From Corallococcus sp. AS-1-6 (GTDB lineage Bacteria; Myxococcota; Myxococcia; Myxococcales; Myxococcaceae): a stretch of 64,000 nt of DNA. Where the stretch lies: the NCBI RefSeq assembly GCF_020037015.1, contig NZ_JAIQDE010000026.1, positions 88,278-152,277 on the forward strand. The letters run 5' to 3'. Shown piece by piece: positions 35,871-46,639 of the stretch; within the stretch, counting starts at the first letter, position 1, and each line of letters starts with the position of its first letter. The position numbers were made by a program, and so were the translations under genes. The notes under the pieces were generated by a model that was not told the DNA's origin, ran no database searches, and saw nothing but the letters and a program-made list of their open reading frames with translations.

Positions 35871-36277
35871 CTTCACGCCTCCTTGTCTCTTGAGGGATGC
35901 GGAGCCCCACGGGCCCCGGCAAGCTTCCCCCAGCGAGCCGACTCCCCGTCGCGCGCAGACCAGACGGCCCGCCCGCCGCTTCCTTTGTGGAACGGGAACA
36001 CTCCGCGTGCCCCCCGGTGCTGACGACCTCCGACCACGTTGACCCGCCGCATCCAAGCGGCGACCATCGTGCGCCGGGGGATTTGGACGGGAGTGGGCTG
36101 TATGGAGAAGTATTTCAATGTCCGTGGACTCACGGTGCGCGGTCGCCGCACATGCCACCTGTCCACGCGGCGCACGGCGGGTGAATCGTCACGTGCCGAA
36201 AGTTTTTCCACTTCTCGCGCGATAGATGCCCTCCCCTGGGTTGCAGGGTCGCCCCGTCATGGAAACCTGATCCCCCC
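35871..36277. other. Divergent intergenic region of about 407 bp
   Basis: Separates the host-attachment-like gene (minus) from the kinase gene (plus). No gene is supported: the open frames are Arg/Pro/Thr-rich. I saw no clear palindrome or repeat. Confidence 0.5.
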
Positions 36278-37807
36278 ATGGGCACCGACGACCTCCTCGC
36301 TCACACAGTCCTGTCCGAATCGGGTGACGCCGTGACCGACGGTGGCGGAGCGCCGCTCGTGATGTCTCCGAGCGGACAGGAGGCCCAGGAAGGGGCGGTG
36401 CTGGGCAACTACCAACTGGAGAAGCTCCTGGGCGAAGGGTCCATGGGGCGCGTGTTCCAGGCGCGGCACGTGCGGCTGGGCCGCCAGGTGGCGCTCAAGG
36501 TGCTCAAGCCGGAGCACGCGCGGGACAGCTCGTTCGTGCAGCGCTTCTTCCAGGAGGCGCGCACCGTCAATCAGATCAACCACGAGCACATCGTGGAGGT
36601 CTTCGACTTCGTGGACGAGTCGCCCGACGGGCACGTCTACTGCGTGATGGAGCTCTTGCGCGGGCAGAGCCTGGCGGCGCTCCTGAAGGAAGAGGGGCTG
36701 ACGCTGGAGCGCGTGCAGCGCATGGGCGTGCAGGTGTGCGCGGCGCTGGGCGCGGCCCATCAGGTGGGCGTGGTGCACCGGGACATCAAGCCGGACAACC
36801 TCTTCATCACGCAGCGCTCCGGGCAGCAGGACTTCGTGAAGGTATTGGACTTCGGCGTGGCGAAGCTCATCACCACGCAGACGGGCGTGAGCCTCACCGG
36901 CACGCTGGACGGGACCATCATCGGCACGCCGGCGTACATGGCGCCGGAGCAGGCCGCCGGGCTGCCGGTGGACGCGCGCGCGGACATCTACGCGGTGGGC
37001 AACATCCTCTACGAGATGCTCTCCGGCCACCCGCCCTTCCAGGCGTCGGCCTTCGGGCAGTTGGTGGTGCAGATCATCACCCAGCCGCCGCCGCCGCTGC
37101 CGTCGCACCTGCCCTCGGGCGAGCGGGTGCCGCAGGAGCTGGCGCAGTTGGTGATGCGCTGCCTGGCGAAGGAGCCGGAGGGCCGGCCGCAGCAGTTGGC
37201 GGAGGTCACCACGGCGCTGCTCCTGATGCCCACCGCGCCGGATCCGGAGCCGCGCACGGAGCCGCTGGTGGAGGAGGCGGAGCGGCCCACCCTGCGCATG
37301 CGGGTGCCGGGCCTGCTGCGCTCCCGGCGGCTCCAGGTGTCCGTGGGGCTGGCGGCGCTCGCGCTGGTGTCCGGCCTCACCACGTGGACGGGGCTGCACT
37401 CGATGCGCGCGTCCCGTGCCGGTGAGGCTCCGGAGGCGGTGGCGTCCGCCTCGGAGGCGGCCGGGCAGGGGACGCCGGTGGCGGGCGCTGCGGACCCGGT
37501 GACGCTCACGGTGCACTCGTCGCCGCCGGGCGCGAAGGTGGTGCGCGTGGACACCGGCGAGGAGCTGGGCGTCACGCCGCTGACGAAGGCGCTGAGCCGG
37601 CAGGCGGTGCCGCCACAGTTGCGTGTGGAACTCGCGGGCTACGTCCCGCTGGAGCGGGCGGTGGAGCTGAAGCAGGATGCCGCCGCCGCGGAGCTGACCG
37701 TGCCGCTCGTCAAGGCGAGCGCGGGACCGCGCCGCGCCCCCGCGCGTGCGCCAGGCCGCAAGGGAGGAAGCCGGGATGCGGTCATTGATCCGTTCGCGTC
37801 GCATTGA
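36278..37807 (+). CDS. Membrane Ser/Thr protein kinase with PEGA domain
   Basis: 509 residues. The kinase domain runs from about 45 to 310: Gly-loop GEGSMGRVF (52-60), Lys74 in VALKVLKP, catalytic VHRDIKPDN (His167-Arg-Asp169), DFG at 191-193, PAYMAPEQ. A single TM helix lies at about 351-372 and a PEGA beta-domain at about 407-465 (LTVHSSPPGAKVV, GVTPLTKAL). PEGA domains are thought to face the cell wall and to sense or bind it. The tail is basic (RRAPARAPGRKGGSR). It is followed by a TPR protein whose start codon lies inside the kinase gene, so the two are coupled and probably act together. Confidence 0.92.
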   Translation: MGTDDLLAHTVLSESGDAVTDGGGAPLVMSPSGQEAQEGAVLGNYQLEKLLGEGSMGRVFQARHVRLGRQVALKVLKPEHARDSSFVQRFFQEARTVNQINHEHIVEVFDFVDESPDGHVYCVMELLRGQSLAALLKEEGLTLERVQRMGVQVCAALGAAHQVGVVHRDIKPDNLFITQRSGQQDFVKVLDFGVAKLITTQTGVSLTGTLDGTIIGTPAYMAPEQAAGLPVDARADIYAVGNILYEMLSGHPPFQASAFGQLVVQIITQPPPPLPSHLPSGERVPQELAQLVMRCLAKEPEGRPQQLAEVTTALLLMPTAPDPEPRTEPLVEEAERPTLRMRVPGLLRSRRLQVSVGLAALALVSGLTTWTGLHSMRASRAGEAPEAVASASEAAGQGTPVAGAADPVTLTVHSSPPGAKVVRVDTGEELGVTPLTKALSRQAVPPQLRVELAGYVPLERAVELKQDAAAAELTVPLVKASAGPRRAPARAPGRKGGSRDAVIDPFASH

Positions 37808-38501
37808 GCCCAGGGCCCTGAGCCTGGCGCTCGCGCTCGCGCTGGGGACGCCGGTCCCGGCGGTGGCGCAGGACGCGGCGGCGAGCGCCACGGAGGACGC
37901 CGCGCGGGAGCGGTTCTCCGAGGGCAACCTGGCATACGACCTGGGCGAGTTCGACCGGGCGCTCAAGGCCTTCAGCGAGGCGTACCGCCTCAAGCCGCTG
38001 CCCGCGTTCCTCTTCAACATCGCGCAGTGCCACCGGCAGTTGAAGAACCCGTCGCGCGCGGCCTTCTTCTACCGGCGCTACCTGTCGCTGTCGCAGGAGG
38101 AGCCGGCCAACGCGGACGTGGTGCGCGAGCTCATCGCGGAGATGGACACCCAGGCCCGCGTCCAGGAGGAGCAGCGCCTTGAGCGCGAGCGCTTCGCCAG
38201 GGACCGCGAGCTGCAGAAGGCGCGGGAGCAGGCCGCGCTGGCGGAGGCGCGCGCCAACGAGGCGAGGCTCGCCGCGAATCCGCCCGTCGCGCCGGAGCAC
38301 AACGGGGCCTCCCAGGCCCTGGCCATGCAGGTGCCGGACGCGTCCGTGAAGACGGCGGAGGCGGGCCCTTCCAAGCCGTGGACGCGCCGCTGGTACGTCT
38401 GGGCGGGCGCGGGCGCGGTGGCGGTGCTCGCGGGCGGCGCGGTGTGGCTCGCCACGGCGCCGAATCCCCGGGACACGACGCTCGGCACCGTGGGGCGGTA
38501 G
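37776..38501 (+). CDS. TPR-containing membrane/secreted protein
   Basis: 241 residues from ATG 37776, which overlaps the kinase gene by 32 nt and follows GGGAGGAAGCCGGG. A signal-type hydrophobic segment (about 13-30) leads to AVAQDAAA. Tetratricopeptide units cover about 37-115 (GNLAYDLGEFDRALKAFSEAYRLKP, FFYRRYLSL). A charged Glu/Arg coiled coil follows at about 125-170. A second TM lies near the end (WYVWAGAGAVAVLAGGAVWLAT). It is probably a scaffold partner for the kinase. Confidence 0.8.
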   Translation: MRSLIRSRRIEPRALSLALALALGTPVPAVAQDAAASATEDAARERFSEGNLAYDLGEFDRALKAFSEAYRLKPLPAFLFNIAQCHRQLKNPSRAAFFYRRYLSLSQEEPANADVVRELIAEMDTQARVQEEQRLERERFARDRELQKAREQAALAEARANEARLAANPPVAPEHNGASQALAMQVPDASVKTAEAGPSKPWTRRWYVWAGAGAVAVLAGGAVWLATAPNPRDTTLGTVGR

Positions 38502-38540
38502 GCGGCTTCCCGGAGCCGCCAGGGCGTTCGCGACACGCCC
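38501..38540. terminator. Two tandem hairpins between convergent genes
   Basis: GGCGGCT/AGCCGCC (38501-38507 and 38514-38520, 6-nt loop) and GGGCGT/ACGCCC (38522-38527 and 38535-38540) lie directly after the TPR stop codon and before the FHA gene end. No U-run is seen. Confidence 0.4.
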
Positions 38541-38557
38541 GGCGGAGCGGCGGGCCT

Positions 38558-39091
38558 TCAGCGTGACGGTGGCGTGGCGGCCTGCGCCAGCACCTGCGCG
38601 GCGATACGGCCGATGCGCGCGTGGAACGACGGGGCGTCGTGGAAGGTGAGGCGCACGTCGCCCACCTTCAGCTCGTCGCCCGTGCGCAGCAGGCGCGGCG
38701 CTTCCGCCTCCAGCGCCTCGCCGTTCACCGTCACCGGCCGGGACTGCGCCAGCCGCTCCACCTTCCAGCCGCCGTCCGGCGTGGAGTGCAGGGCGAACTG
38801 CTCGCGCGACACCGTGGCGTCGTTGACCACGAAGGTGTTGTGCGACGCGCGCCCCAGCTTCAGGGGGCCGCGGTCCGCCACCCCCATCAGCTCGAAGCAC
38901 AGCGCGTCGCCCGCGGGCAGGCAGTCGCGCAGGTCCATCATGGGCAGCCGCGTGGCCGCCACGTTCTGCTCCTCGGGGACGTTCCACGCGCCCGCCTCCC
39001 ACACCAGCCAGGCGTGCGGGTACTTGGCGTTGAACTTCTCCTGGAGTGCCATGTGCTGCCGGATGAGCAGCGAGAGCAACAGGGCTCGCAT
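38558..39091 (-). CDS. FHA-domain protein
   Basis: 177 residues beginning MRALLLSLLIRQHMALQEKFNAKYPHAWLVWE. The FHA core is at about 78-145: LKLGRASHNTFVVNDATVSREQFALHS holds the Gly-Arg and Ser-x-x-His/Gln-like phosphothreonine-binding residues, with VTVNGEAL later. In the second motif the usual SRxH is SREQ, so His is replaced by Gln, which may weaken binding. FHA domains read phosphothreonine made by kinases such as its neighbours. The open frame upstream is non-coding-looking, so the ATG at 39091 is chosen. Confidence 0.82.
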   Translation of the reverse strand: MRALLLSLLIRQHMALQEKFNAKYPHAWLVWEAGAWNVPEEQNVAATRLPMMDLRDCLPAGDALCFELMGVADRGPLKLGRASHNTFVVNDATVSREQFALHSTPDGGWKVERLAQSRPVTVNGEALEAEAPRLLRTGDELKVGDVRLTFHDAPSFHARIGRIAAQVLAQAATPPSR

Positions 39092-39180
39092 GGCCCAGTC
39101 ATAACCCCATCCGCCGCTTCCGCGTCGCCCTGACGGCTCCACAGGTGTCCACGAGTGGGCGAATGGGCGGGCCCGGAAGG

Positions 39181-40035
39181 CTACAACCGGGCAACGACGG
39201 CCTTCGCCATCCGCTCCGCCGCGCCCGCGTCCATGGGCAGGAAGAGGCACGGCTCCGTCACCTCCACCTCCTGCAGCCGGGTGCGCCCCTCGTTGTCCGT
39301 GGCCACGTCCACGCGCGCGTACAGCAGCCGGGCGCCCCCGGACGCCTCCATCACCTCGTGCGCCATCCGCGCCTCCGCCGCGTCCTCCGGCGTGAAGCCG
39401 TGCGGCTCCGCGAAGCCCCGGGGCGCGGTGGTCAGCGTGGGCGGGCGGCGCACCGCGTGGCTGAAGACGCCGTTGAAGAAGATGTACGAGCGCTCGCCCT
39501 CCGTCTCGAAGGCGCGCAGGTAGGGCTGCACCATCACGTCGCCCTCCTTCGCCAGTTGGGCCACCTGCGCGCTCGCGTCGTCCCACTGCTCGCGCCGGAC
39601 GATGAAGACCTTGAGCCCCCCAGCGGCCACCGCGGGCTTGAGCACCACCGCGTCCCAGCCGCGCTCGCGCGCCGTCGCCGCCACGTCCAGCGTCCCGCCG
39701 GGCGGCACCCAGACGGTGGGCGTCAAGGGCAGGCCCCGCGCCTCCAGCGTCTTCAGGTAGCCCTTGTGCGTGTTCCACCGGAGCACGTCCGCCGGGTTGA
39801 ACAGCCGCGTGACGCCGCCCACGCGGTCCGCCCAGGCGATGAACTCCTCGCGGCGCAGGTGGCTGTCCCAGGCGTTGCGCACCACCGCCGCGCGCACGCG
39901 GCTCCAGTCCACGGAGGGGTCGTCCCAGATGACCGGCCGCGCGTCCAGGCCCAGCGCCCGGAGCGCGGGCACCAGCGGCGCGTCCAGCGGGTTCAACTGT
40001 GGCAGTCCGGCGTAGGTGATGACGGCGATGTCCAA
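39181..40035 (-). CDS. ATP-grasp enzyme (RimK-like)
   Basis: 284 residues. The order is a small N-domain (DIAVITYAGLPQLNPLDAPL), then the ATP-grasp core with AVVLKPAVAAGGLKVFIV, DVMVQPYL near the middle, ERSYIFFNGVFSHAVRRPP and late metal ligands in LQEVEVTEPCLFL. These proteins ligate a carboxylate to an amine or thiol with ATP. The substrate is unknown. The gene stands between an FHA gene and a kinase gene on the same strand, but spacing (about 75-90 bp) does not require an operon. Confidence 0.88.
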   Translation of the reverse strand: MDIAVITYAGLPQLNPLDAPLVPALRALGLDARPVIWDDPSVDWSRVRAAVVRNAWDSHLRREEFIAWADRVGGVTRLFNPADVLRWNTHKGYLKTLEARGLPLTPTVWVPPGGTLDVAATARERGWDAVVLKPAVAAGGLKVFIVRREQWDDASAQVAQLAKEGDVMVQPYLRAFETEGERSYIFFNGVFSHAVRRPPTLTTAPRGFAEPHGFTPEDAAEARMAHEVMEASGGARLLYARVDVATDNEGRTRLQEVEVTEPCLFLPMDAGAAERMAKAVVARL

Positions 40036-40111
40036 GGCGGCGGGCTCCAGGTGATGGGAAGCGCGCCGCCTTCTAACGCGCTCCCGCGCCCCGCGCAGCC
40101 GCGCCCCGGGT

Positions 40112-41725
40112 TCAGGCCGAGCGCGCCAGCGGGGGATTCGGCTTCCCCACGGCCGCCGTCTCCACGGTCTCCTGCGTCAACTGCTCCGCCAGCGTCTTCG
40201 CCTCGCGCACCACCCGCGCCAGCTCCGCCTGCCCGTGCGGGAAGGGGGCCGCGGGGCCGTCCAGCGCCAGCAACTGCTGCCGCAGCGCCGCGCCGTTGGG
40301 CGTGCGCTTCGCCGGGTCCTTCTGGAGCAACTGCATGACGATGAGGTCCAGCGCCAGCGGCACCGCGGGGTTGAGCTGCGAGGGCGGGACGACCTCCTGG
40401 TCCACCGCCGCGCGCAGGAGCACCTCCTCCGAGTGGCCGCTCAGCGCGCGCCGGCCGGTGAGGGCCTCGTGCAGCGTGAGCCCCAGGGCGAAGAGGTCCG
40501 CCCTCCCGTCGATGTCCTTGCCCATGGCCTGCTCCGGCGCCATGTAGCCCAGCTTGCCGCGCACGCTGCCCGCCACCGTGAGGTTCGCGCGCACCGCGTC
40601 CCGCGCGATGCCGAAGTCCGACAGCTTCACCTCGCCAATGCGCGACACCAGGACGTTGGGCGGGTTCAGGTCGCGGTGGACCAGCCGCAGGGGCACGCCG
40701 TCCGCGCTGGTGCGCCGGTGCAGGTAGTCCAGCGCGGACGCCAGCTCCGCGGTCAGGAACGTCGCGGCGGCCAGGGGCAGCGGCCGGCGGTTCTGGGGCT
40801 TGAGCAGCGCGCTCAAGGGCAGCCCGTCCACGTACTCCATGGCCAGGAAGTACGTGCCGCCGTGGCGGCCCAGGTCGAACACCTGGACGATGTTGGGGTG
40901 GTAGAGCGACGAGCACAGCTCCGCCTCGCGCCGGAACATGGTCACGAACGCCGCGTCGTCCGCGTACGACGGCAGGATGCGCTTGAGCGCCACCTGCTTC
41001 TCGAAGCCGCCCTCCGGCGAGTACGTGGCCCGGTACACCTCCGCCATGCCGCCCGCGCCCACGCGCTCGTGCAGCACGTACTTGCCCATGACCTCCTGTT
41101 CGCGCAGCGCCGCGAGCGCGCTCCGCGTGCGCTCCAGGAAGTGCCGCGCCAGCGTCGCCGTCAGCGCCCCCGTGGCCACGAAGAAGAACGCGCGCACGCA
41201 GATGAACAGCGGCGCCAGCGTGACGAGCGGCTCCTCCGGCAACAGCGGCCGCACGAAGCCGAAGTAGAGCGCCAGGTACTCCGTGGCCACCAGCGCGCCC
41301 GCGGCCAGCCCCAGGCGCGGGTTGCTGCGCAGGCCCGCCAGCGTCACCAGCGTGCCCCAGATGACCAGCGTGGGCGCGGTGAGCGCGTAGACCGGGCCCT
41401 TGAAGTGCAGGTCGAACGCCAGCACCACCGCCGGGATGCTCACCTCGATGAACACGTTCAGCCACGGGATGGCCGGGTGGAACGCGCCGGAGCGCAGCAC
41501 CCACCACATGCAGCCGTAATAGCCCGACAGCACCGTGGACAGCCCCATCAGCGCCAGCGTCAGGTCCCAGCCCATCGCGGGCCCCAGCGCCGCGGCCACC
41601 ACCACGCAGATGGCCGACAGGATGCTCATGAAGCGCGCCACTGACAGCTCCCGCGCCTGCGCGTCACGGCGCAGGTGCGCGTCCAGGAAGCGCGACACGG
41701 TGCTGGATGGATTCCGGGTAATCAT
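40112..41725 (-). CDS. Ser/Thr protein kinase with N-terminal multi-pass membrane region
   Basis: 537 residues. About six transmembrane helices occupy residues 32-195, followed by a kinase domain at about 216-480: Gly-loop VGAGGMAEVY (222-231), Lys248 in QVALKRI, catalytic LVHRDLNPPNVLV (His350-Asp352, with Asn replacing the usual Lys after Leu), DFG 370-372, GYMAPEQ. The HRDLxPxN variant with Asn is found in many myxobacterial kinases and may still be active. The order (membrane domain first, kinase last) is the reverse of the PEGA kinase nearby. The ATG at 41725 follows a GGGGGGAC stretch; the 17 codons upstream are not supported. Confidence 0.92.
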   Translation of the reverse strand: MITRNPSSTVSRFLDAHLRRDAQARELSVARFMSILSAICVVVAAALGPAMGWDLTLALMGLSTVLSGYYGCMWWVLRSGAFHPAIPWLNVFIEVSIPAVVLAFDLHFKGPVYALTAPTLVIWGTLVTLAGLRSNPRLGLAAGALVATEYLALYFGFVRPLLPEEPLVTLAPLFICVRAFFFVATGALTATLARHFLERTRSALAALREQEVMGKYVLHERVGAGGMAEVYRATYSPEGGFEKQVALKRILPSYADDAAFVTMFRREAELCSSLYHPNIVQVFDLGRHGGTYFLAMEYVDGLPLSALLKPQNRRPLPLAAATFLTAELASALDYLHRRTSADGVPLRLVHRDLNPPNVLVSRIGEVKLSDFGIARDAVRANLTVAGSVRGKLGYMAPEQAMGKDIDGRADLFALGLTLHEALTGRRALSGHSEEVLLRAAVDQEVVPPSQLNPAVPLALDLIVMQLLQKDPAKRTPNGAALRQQLLALDGPAAPFPHGQAELARVVREAKTLAEQLTQETVETAAVGKPNPPLARSA

Positions 41726-41964
41726 GTCCCCCCACTCTAGAACGTGGCAGGACGCGTCATCCGCCTGCTCCCCCACACGTTGGGTGTGTTCCTACCACAC
41801 CTTCCGCCACACGGTAGACCCTTGGGCCCCCACGAAGTGGACTTCAGGGGTCAGGTATCGCTGAAATGTTGCACCCCCGTTCCACGCCGCATGCGAGGCA
41901 CGGCGGGCTTTCCTCGTCGCACCCGTTCCTTTCTTCACGGCACTGCCTTCGGGCAGGAGGCTTC

Positions 41965-44900
41965 ATGCGCAGCTCCCCCCGTCTATTGCTCGCCGCCCTG
42001 GGCGCGGTCCTTCTGTTGGGCAGTGCCTGTAGTTCCGATCCAGAGGTCAACGCGGTCTGCGGTGACGGAAAGAAGGAAGGCGCCGAGCAGTGCGATGACG
42101 GCAACACGGTGGGCGGGGACGGGTGCGAGGCGAACTGCACCCTGCCGGGGACGAAGTGCGGCGACGGCGTCCTGGCGCCCCCGGAGGCGTGTGACGACGG
42201 CAACACGGTGGGCGGCGACGGGTGCGAGGCGGACTGTACCGTCACGCCCACCCAGATGACGCAGTGTTGGCCCACGATTCCCGCGCCGCTTTCGAACGGC
42301 GCCACCTGCGAGGTGACGAAGGCGGGCACGGCGGGGACGCTCCTCACCGGCATCGTGCTCAAGGACGGCGAGACGCTGGCGGGCGGCCAGGTGCTGGTGG
42401 ACGCCCAGGGCGTCATCACCTGCGCCGCGTGCGACTGCTCGCAGGCGGCCGGGGCCGCGGAGGCCACGGCGGTGATGTGCCCCCGGGGCGTCATCTCCCC
42501 GGGCCTCATCAACCCGCATGACCACATCACCTACCCGGGCGCGCCGCAGGCGAGCACCAGCGCGGAGCGCTACGAGCACCGCCACGACTGGCGCACGGGC
42601 AACAACAAGCACACCCGGCTGACCAACCCGTCCAACTCCAAGGCGGACGCCATCCGCTGGTCGGAGCTGCGCCAGGTGATGGCGGGCACCACCTCCATCG
42701 CGGGCGCGGGCGGACAGGCCGGCTTCCTGCGCAACCTGGACGTGGGCAACAACAGCGGCGTCCCGCTGCAGGAGGGCCTGGCGGAGCCGTGGGCGGACTC
42801 GGACACCTTCCCGCTGAGCGACAGCAGCGGCACCACGCTGACGGACTCCTGCTCCTACGCCTCGTTCCCGTCCTCGGCCACCCTCACCAGCCGCATGTCC
42901 GCGTACCTGCCGCACATCGCGGAGGGCATCGCCGCCACGGCGCAGAACGAGTTCCGCTGCCTGTCCACGGGCGCCGGCAACGTGCTGTTCCCGCGCTCGG
43001 CCATCATCCACGGCGTGGGCCTCACCGCGGCGGAGATTTCGCAGATGGTGGCGCACGGCACGGGCCTGGTCTGGTCGCCGCGCTCCAACATCTCGCTGTA
43101 CGGCGACACGGCGATGGTGACGACCTACAAGCGCATGGGCGCGTCCATCTCCCTGGGCACGGACTGGATCCGCTCCGGCTCCATGAACATCCTGCGCGAG
43201 CTGCGCTGCGCGGATCACCTCAACACCACGCGCTACGCCAAGACGTTCACGGACGAGGACCTGTGGCGCATGGTGACGACCAACGCCGCGGACGTGGTGG
43301 ACTTCTATGAGCGCGTGGGCCGCATCGCGCCGGGCAAGATGGCGGACCTGGCCATCTTCCGGGTGGGCACGAACATGGCCTCGCCCTTCCGCGCGGTCAT
43401 CGCCGCGGAGCCGGCGGACGTGGTGCTGACGATGCGCGGCGGCAAGCCGCTCTACGGCGACCAGGCGCTGGTGGACGGCCTCAAGGGCGCGGACACCTGC
43501 GACACGCTGACGGTGTGCGGCGCCCAGAAGGCCGCGTGCGTGAAGTCGGAGATTGGCAAGACGCTGGCGGAGTTCCAGGCCTCCCCGGACACGCAGGGCC
43601 TCTACCCGCTGTTCGCGTGCGGCACCCCGGAGAACGAGCCCACCTGCGAGCCTTCGCGCAGCGCGGTGAACACCACCTTCCCGGTGGCCGCCGTCAACGG
43701 CTCCACCGTCTACACGGGCGTGGCGAGCGCGGCGGACGCGGACGCGGACGGCATCGAGGACGCCGCCGACAACTGCCCCGCCATCTTCAACCCCGTGCGC
43801 CCCATGGACAACGGGCGGCAGTTGGACACGGACGGCGACGGCGTGGGTGACGCGTGCGACCCGTGCCCCCTGGAGGCGGGCACCACCGCGTGCCAGGCCT
43901 TCCGCGGCGAGGACGACGACCACGACGGCGTGCCCACCTGGAAGGACAACTGCCCCTTCGTGGCCAACGCGGACCAGAAGGACACGGACGGCGACGGCAA
44001 GGGCGACGTGTGCGACGGCTGCCCGAATGACGCGGCCACGTGCGAGGTCGCGGACCCGTCCGACTTCGACTACGACGGCATCACCACCCCCACCGACAAC
44101 TGCCCGCTGGTGGCCAACCCGGACCAGAAGGACACGGACGGCGACGGCGTGGGCGACGCGTGCGACGCGTGCGGCGGGACCATCACCGCTGGCGTGTGCG
44201 CCACCTCCGTCTACGACGTGAAGACGACGCCCCGCTTCGGCAACCTGTCGCTGGTGGGCAGCAAGGTGGCGGTGGACGACGTGGTGGTGACCGCGGTGGA
44301 TGCGAAGGCGACGAACGGCTACTGGGTGCAGGTGGCGAACTACCCCTCGGGCCAGGGCGCGGACAACTCCGGGCTCTTCATCTACAGCGCCAAGGCCGCG
44401 GTCGCGGTGGGTGACAACCTCCGCGTGGAGGGCACGCTGACGGACTACTTCGGCCTGCTGGAGGTGGTCGACGCGAAGGTGACGAAGCACAGCGCGGCCA
44501 ACCCGCTGCCGGCCCCGGTGGTGGTGCGCACGGAGGACGTCCGCACCAACGGCCCCCGGGCGAAGGCGCTGGAGGGCGCGCTGGTGGAGGTCCGCGACGT
44601 CTTCACCACCCGCCTGGAGAACACCAAGCGCGAGTTCATCGTGGACGAGAACAAGGCCGGTGACCCGGCGGCCTCGGGCCTGATGGTGGCGGACCAGGCC
44701 TTCGCCTACCCCACGCAGGTGCTGGGCAAGGAGTACACCGCGCTGCGCGGCGTGCTGAACTTCACCTTCAGCGACCACAAGCTGCTGCCCCGGAGCGCGG
44801 CCGACATGGTCATCCCGCTGCCGCCGCTGCCGGCGTTGACGGGCTTCACGTCCGGCGGCTTCGCGCGCGTGGGCGGCGCCCAGGCGATTCCCCAGCCCCT

Positions 44901-46575
44901 CACCGTGACCATGGCGAACGCCTACCCGGTGGACGTCACCGTGAACGTCACCTCCAGCGACGCGGCGGCCCTGGCCGCGGTGGGCGGGCAGGTGGTGATT
45001 CCGGCGGGCCAGACGAGCGCCACGGTGGCGCTGGACGCGAAGGCGCAGGCGGCCTCGGTGACCCTCACCGCGACGCTGGGCGCGTCCTCCCAGACGGCCA
45101 CGCTGCGCGTGCTGGGTGCGACCGAGGCGGCCATCGCCACGGACCTCACCCCGGCGACGCAGGGCATCGCGCAGGGCGGGACCGCGCGCTTCACGGTGAC
45201 GTTCGACCGGCCGGTGCCGGCGGGCACCACGCTGGACGTGACCGTGGCGCCCGCGGGCTTCGGCACCATCACGGCCCAGGCCGTGACGGCGGACGCGCTG
45301 ACGGCCACCTTCGACGTGACCGTGGACGAGGCCAGCACCGGCTCCGGCACGGTGACGCTGGGCTCGCTGAGCGCCACGGTGAACGTCATCACGGACGTGC
45401 CGCGGCTCGTGTCGCTCACCCCGTCCACCGCCACGGTGAACGCGGGCGCGGCCCAGATGTTCACGGTGACGCTGGAGTCCGCTCCGGCGGAGCCCGTGCA
45501 GGTGCTGCTGGCCCTGGCCTCGCCGGCCACGCCCTTCGGCGCGCTGTCCGCCACGTCGGTGACGGTGGGCGTGGGCCAGACGACGGCGACGGTGACGTTC
45601 ACCGCCGCCGCGGACGGGGAGGGGACGGGCGCGGTGTCCGCCTGGCTCAACGGCATCACGCGGTCGGCGGAGCTGACCGTGCTGCCTCCGCCCGCGAAGC
45701 TGGCCACCGTCACGCCGGACACGGTGACGGTGACGGTGGGCAAGACGCAGACGTTCACCGTCACGCTGGACCGCAAGGCCCCCGCGGGCGGCGCGGCCGT
45801 GGACGTGGCGTTCGCGCCCGCGGAGCTGGGCTCGCTGTCGGCCTCCTCGGTGACGGTGCCGGAAGGCCAGACGACCGCCACGGTCGTCTTCACCGCCACG
45901 GAGGCCACGGGCGCGGGCCAGCTCACCGCGTCCTACCAGGGCGTGACGAAGCAGGCGGCCGTGACGGTGGCCGCGGTGCAGGGCCACGTCGTCATCAGTG
46001 AGATCTCCGGCCAGGGCCTCACCGTGAACGCGGACGACTACATCGAGCTGTACAACCCGACGGACGCCGACGTGAACATCACCGGCTGGAAGCTGCTCTA
46101 CCGCACGGCGAGCACCACCAGCACGACGACGAACTTCACGGTGCTGGCCACGCTGCCCGCCGCGACCATCAAGGCCCACGGCTACTACCTGGTCGCCGCC
46201 AGCGGCTACTCCACGTCGGCGGTGCCCGCGGACCACCTGTGGGGCAACACGGACATCTCCGGCTCCACGGGCAACGTCCGCCTGGGCACGGCGGACGTGA
46301 CGGTGGACCCCACGTCCGCCACGGGCGTGGTGGACACCGTGGGCTTCGGCAATGGCCGCACGGTCGTGGAGGGCGCCGCGGCCCCCGCGCCCGCGGGCAA
46401 GGGTGGCAGCATCGAGCGCAAGGCCCGGGCGACCTCCACCGCCGCGACCATGGGCGTGGGCGGCGCGGATGAGCTCGCGGGCAACGGCCAGGACTCCGAC
46501 AACAACGCGGCGGACTTCCTGCCCCGCACCGAGCGCCAGCCGCAGAACTCGTCGAGCCCCACCGAGATGCCGTAG
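41965..46575 (+). CDS. Giant lipoprotein: amidohydrolase with DUF4215, TSP3, Ig-like and lamin-tail-type modules
   Basis: 1,536 residues. The signal peptide ends at lipobox GSAC (Cys near 22). Two Cys-rich DUF4215-type repeats follow at about 30-90 (CGDG...[14 protein letters not shown]). An amidohydrolase domain lies at about 100-520, with metal ligands in NPHDHIT (His185, His187), IIHGVG (His349) and GTDW (Asp400) and the ending ADLAIF. Three calcium-binding thrombospondin type 3 repeats ([36 protein letters not shown]) are at about 590-735. An OB-like domain is near 740-940, then several Ig-like domains, and a lamin-tail domain ([24 protein letters not shown]) at about 1345-1470. It is predicted to be on the cell surface. 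Start ATG follows GGCAGGAGGCTTC. Confidence 0.9.
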   Translation: MRSSPRLLLAALGAVLLLGSACSSDPEVNAVCGDGKKEGAEQCDDGNTVGGDGCEANCTLPGTKCGDGVLAPPEACDDGNTVGGDGCEADCTVTPTQMTQCWPTIPAPLSNGATCEVTKAGTAGTLLTGIVLKDGETLAGGQVLVDAQGVITCAACDCSQAAGAAEATAVMCPRGVISPGLINPHDHITYPGAPQASTSAERYEHRHDWRTGNNKHTRLTNPSNSKADAIRWSELRQVMAGTTSIAGAGGQAGFLRNLDVGNNSGVPLQEGLAEPWADSDTFPLSDSSGTTLTDSCSYASFPSSATLTSRMSAYLPHIAEGIAATAQNEFRCLSTGAGNVLFPRSAIIHGVGLTAAEISQMVAHGTGLVWSPRSNISLYGDTAMVTTYKRMGASISLGTDWIRSGSMNILRELRCADHLNTTRYAKTFTDEDLWRMVTTNAADVVDFYERVGRIAPGKMADLAIFRVGTNMASPFRAVIAAEPADVVLTMRGGKPLYGDQALVDGLKGADTCDTLTVCGAQKAACVKSEIGKTLAEFQASPDTQGLYPLFACGTPENEPTCEPSRSAVNTTFPVAAVNGSTVYTGVASAADADADGIEDAADNCPAIFNPVRPMDNGRQLDTDGDGVGDACDPCPLEAGTTACQAFRGEDDDHDGVPTWKDNCPFVANADQKDTDGDGKGDVCDGCPNDAATCEVADPSDFDYDGITTPTDNCPLVANPDQKDTDGDGVGDACDACGGTITAGVCATSVYDVKTTPRFGNLSLVGSKVAVDDVVVTAVDAKATNGYWVQVANYPSGQGADNSGLFIYSAKAAVAVGDNLRVEGTLTDYFGLLEVVDAKVTKHSAANPLPAPVVVRTEDVRTNGPRAKALEGALVEVRDVFTTRLENTKREFIVDENKAGDPAASGLMVADQAFAYPTQVLGKEYTALRGVLNFTFSDHKLLPRSAADMVIPLPPLPALTGFTSGGFARVGGAQAIPQPLTVTMANAYPVDVTVNVTSSDAAALAAVGGQVVIPAGQTSATVALDAKAQAASVTLTATLGASSQTATLRVLGATEAAIATDLTPATQGIAQGGTARFTVTFDRPVPAGTTLDVTVAPAGFGTITAQAVTADALTATFDVTVDEASTGSGTVTLGSLSATVNVITDVPRLVSLTPSTATVNAGAAQMFTVTLESAPAEPVQVLLALASPATPFGALSATSVTVGVGQTTATVTFTAAADGEGTGAVSAWLNGITRSAELTVLPPPAKLATVTPDTVTVTVGKTQTFTVTLDRKAPAGGAAVDVAFAPAELGSLSASSVTVPEGQTTATVVFTATEATGAGQLTASYQGVTKQAAVTVAAVQGHVVISEISGQGLTVNADDYIELYNPTDADVNITGWKLLYRTASTTSTTTNFTVLATLPAATIKAHGYYLVAASGYSTSAVPADHLWGNTDISGSTGNVRLGTADVTVDPTSATGVVDTVGFGNGRTVVEGAAAPAPAGKGGSIERKARATSTAATMGVGGADELAGNGQDSDNNAADFLPRTERQPQNSSSPTEMP

Positions 46576-46639
46576 TCCCGGCATCCCGCCCCGCTCTCCT
46601 CACCCGGGGGGAGCGGGGACGAAGGCCTCCCTGAAATGA

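Noticed and set aside
42090..42235. Near-identical 40-bp direct repeats
   Set aside because: They encode the two DUF4215-type modules and are explained by the protein repeats.
41983..46584. A minus-strand open frame of more than 1,500 codons under the giant lipoprotein gene
   Set aside because: It is Arg/His/Gly/Val-rich without any domain, the antisense shadow expected in a high-GC gene; the plus-strand frame has signal peptide and several domains.
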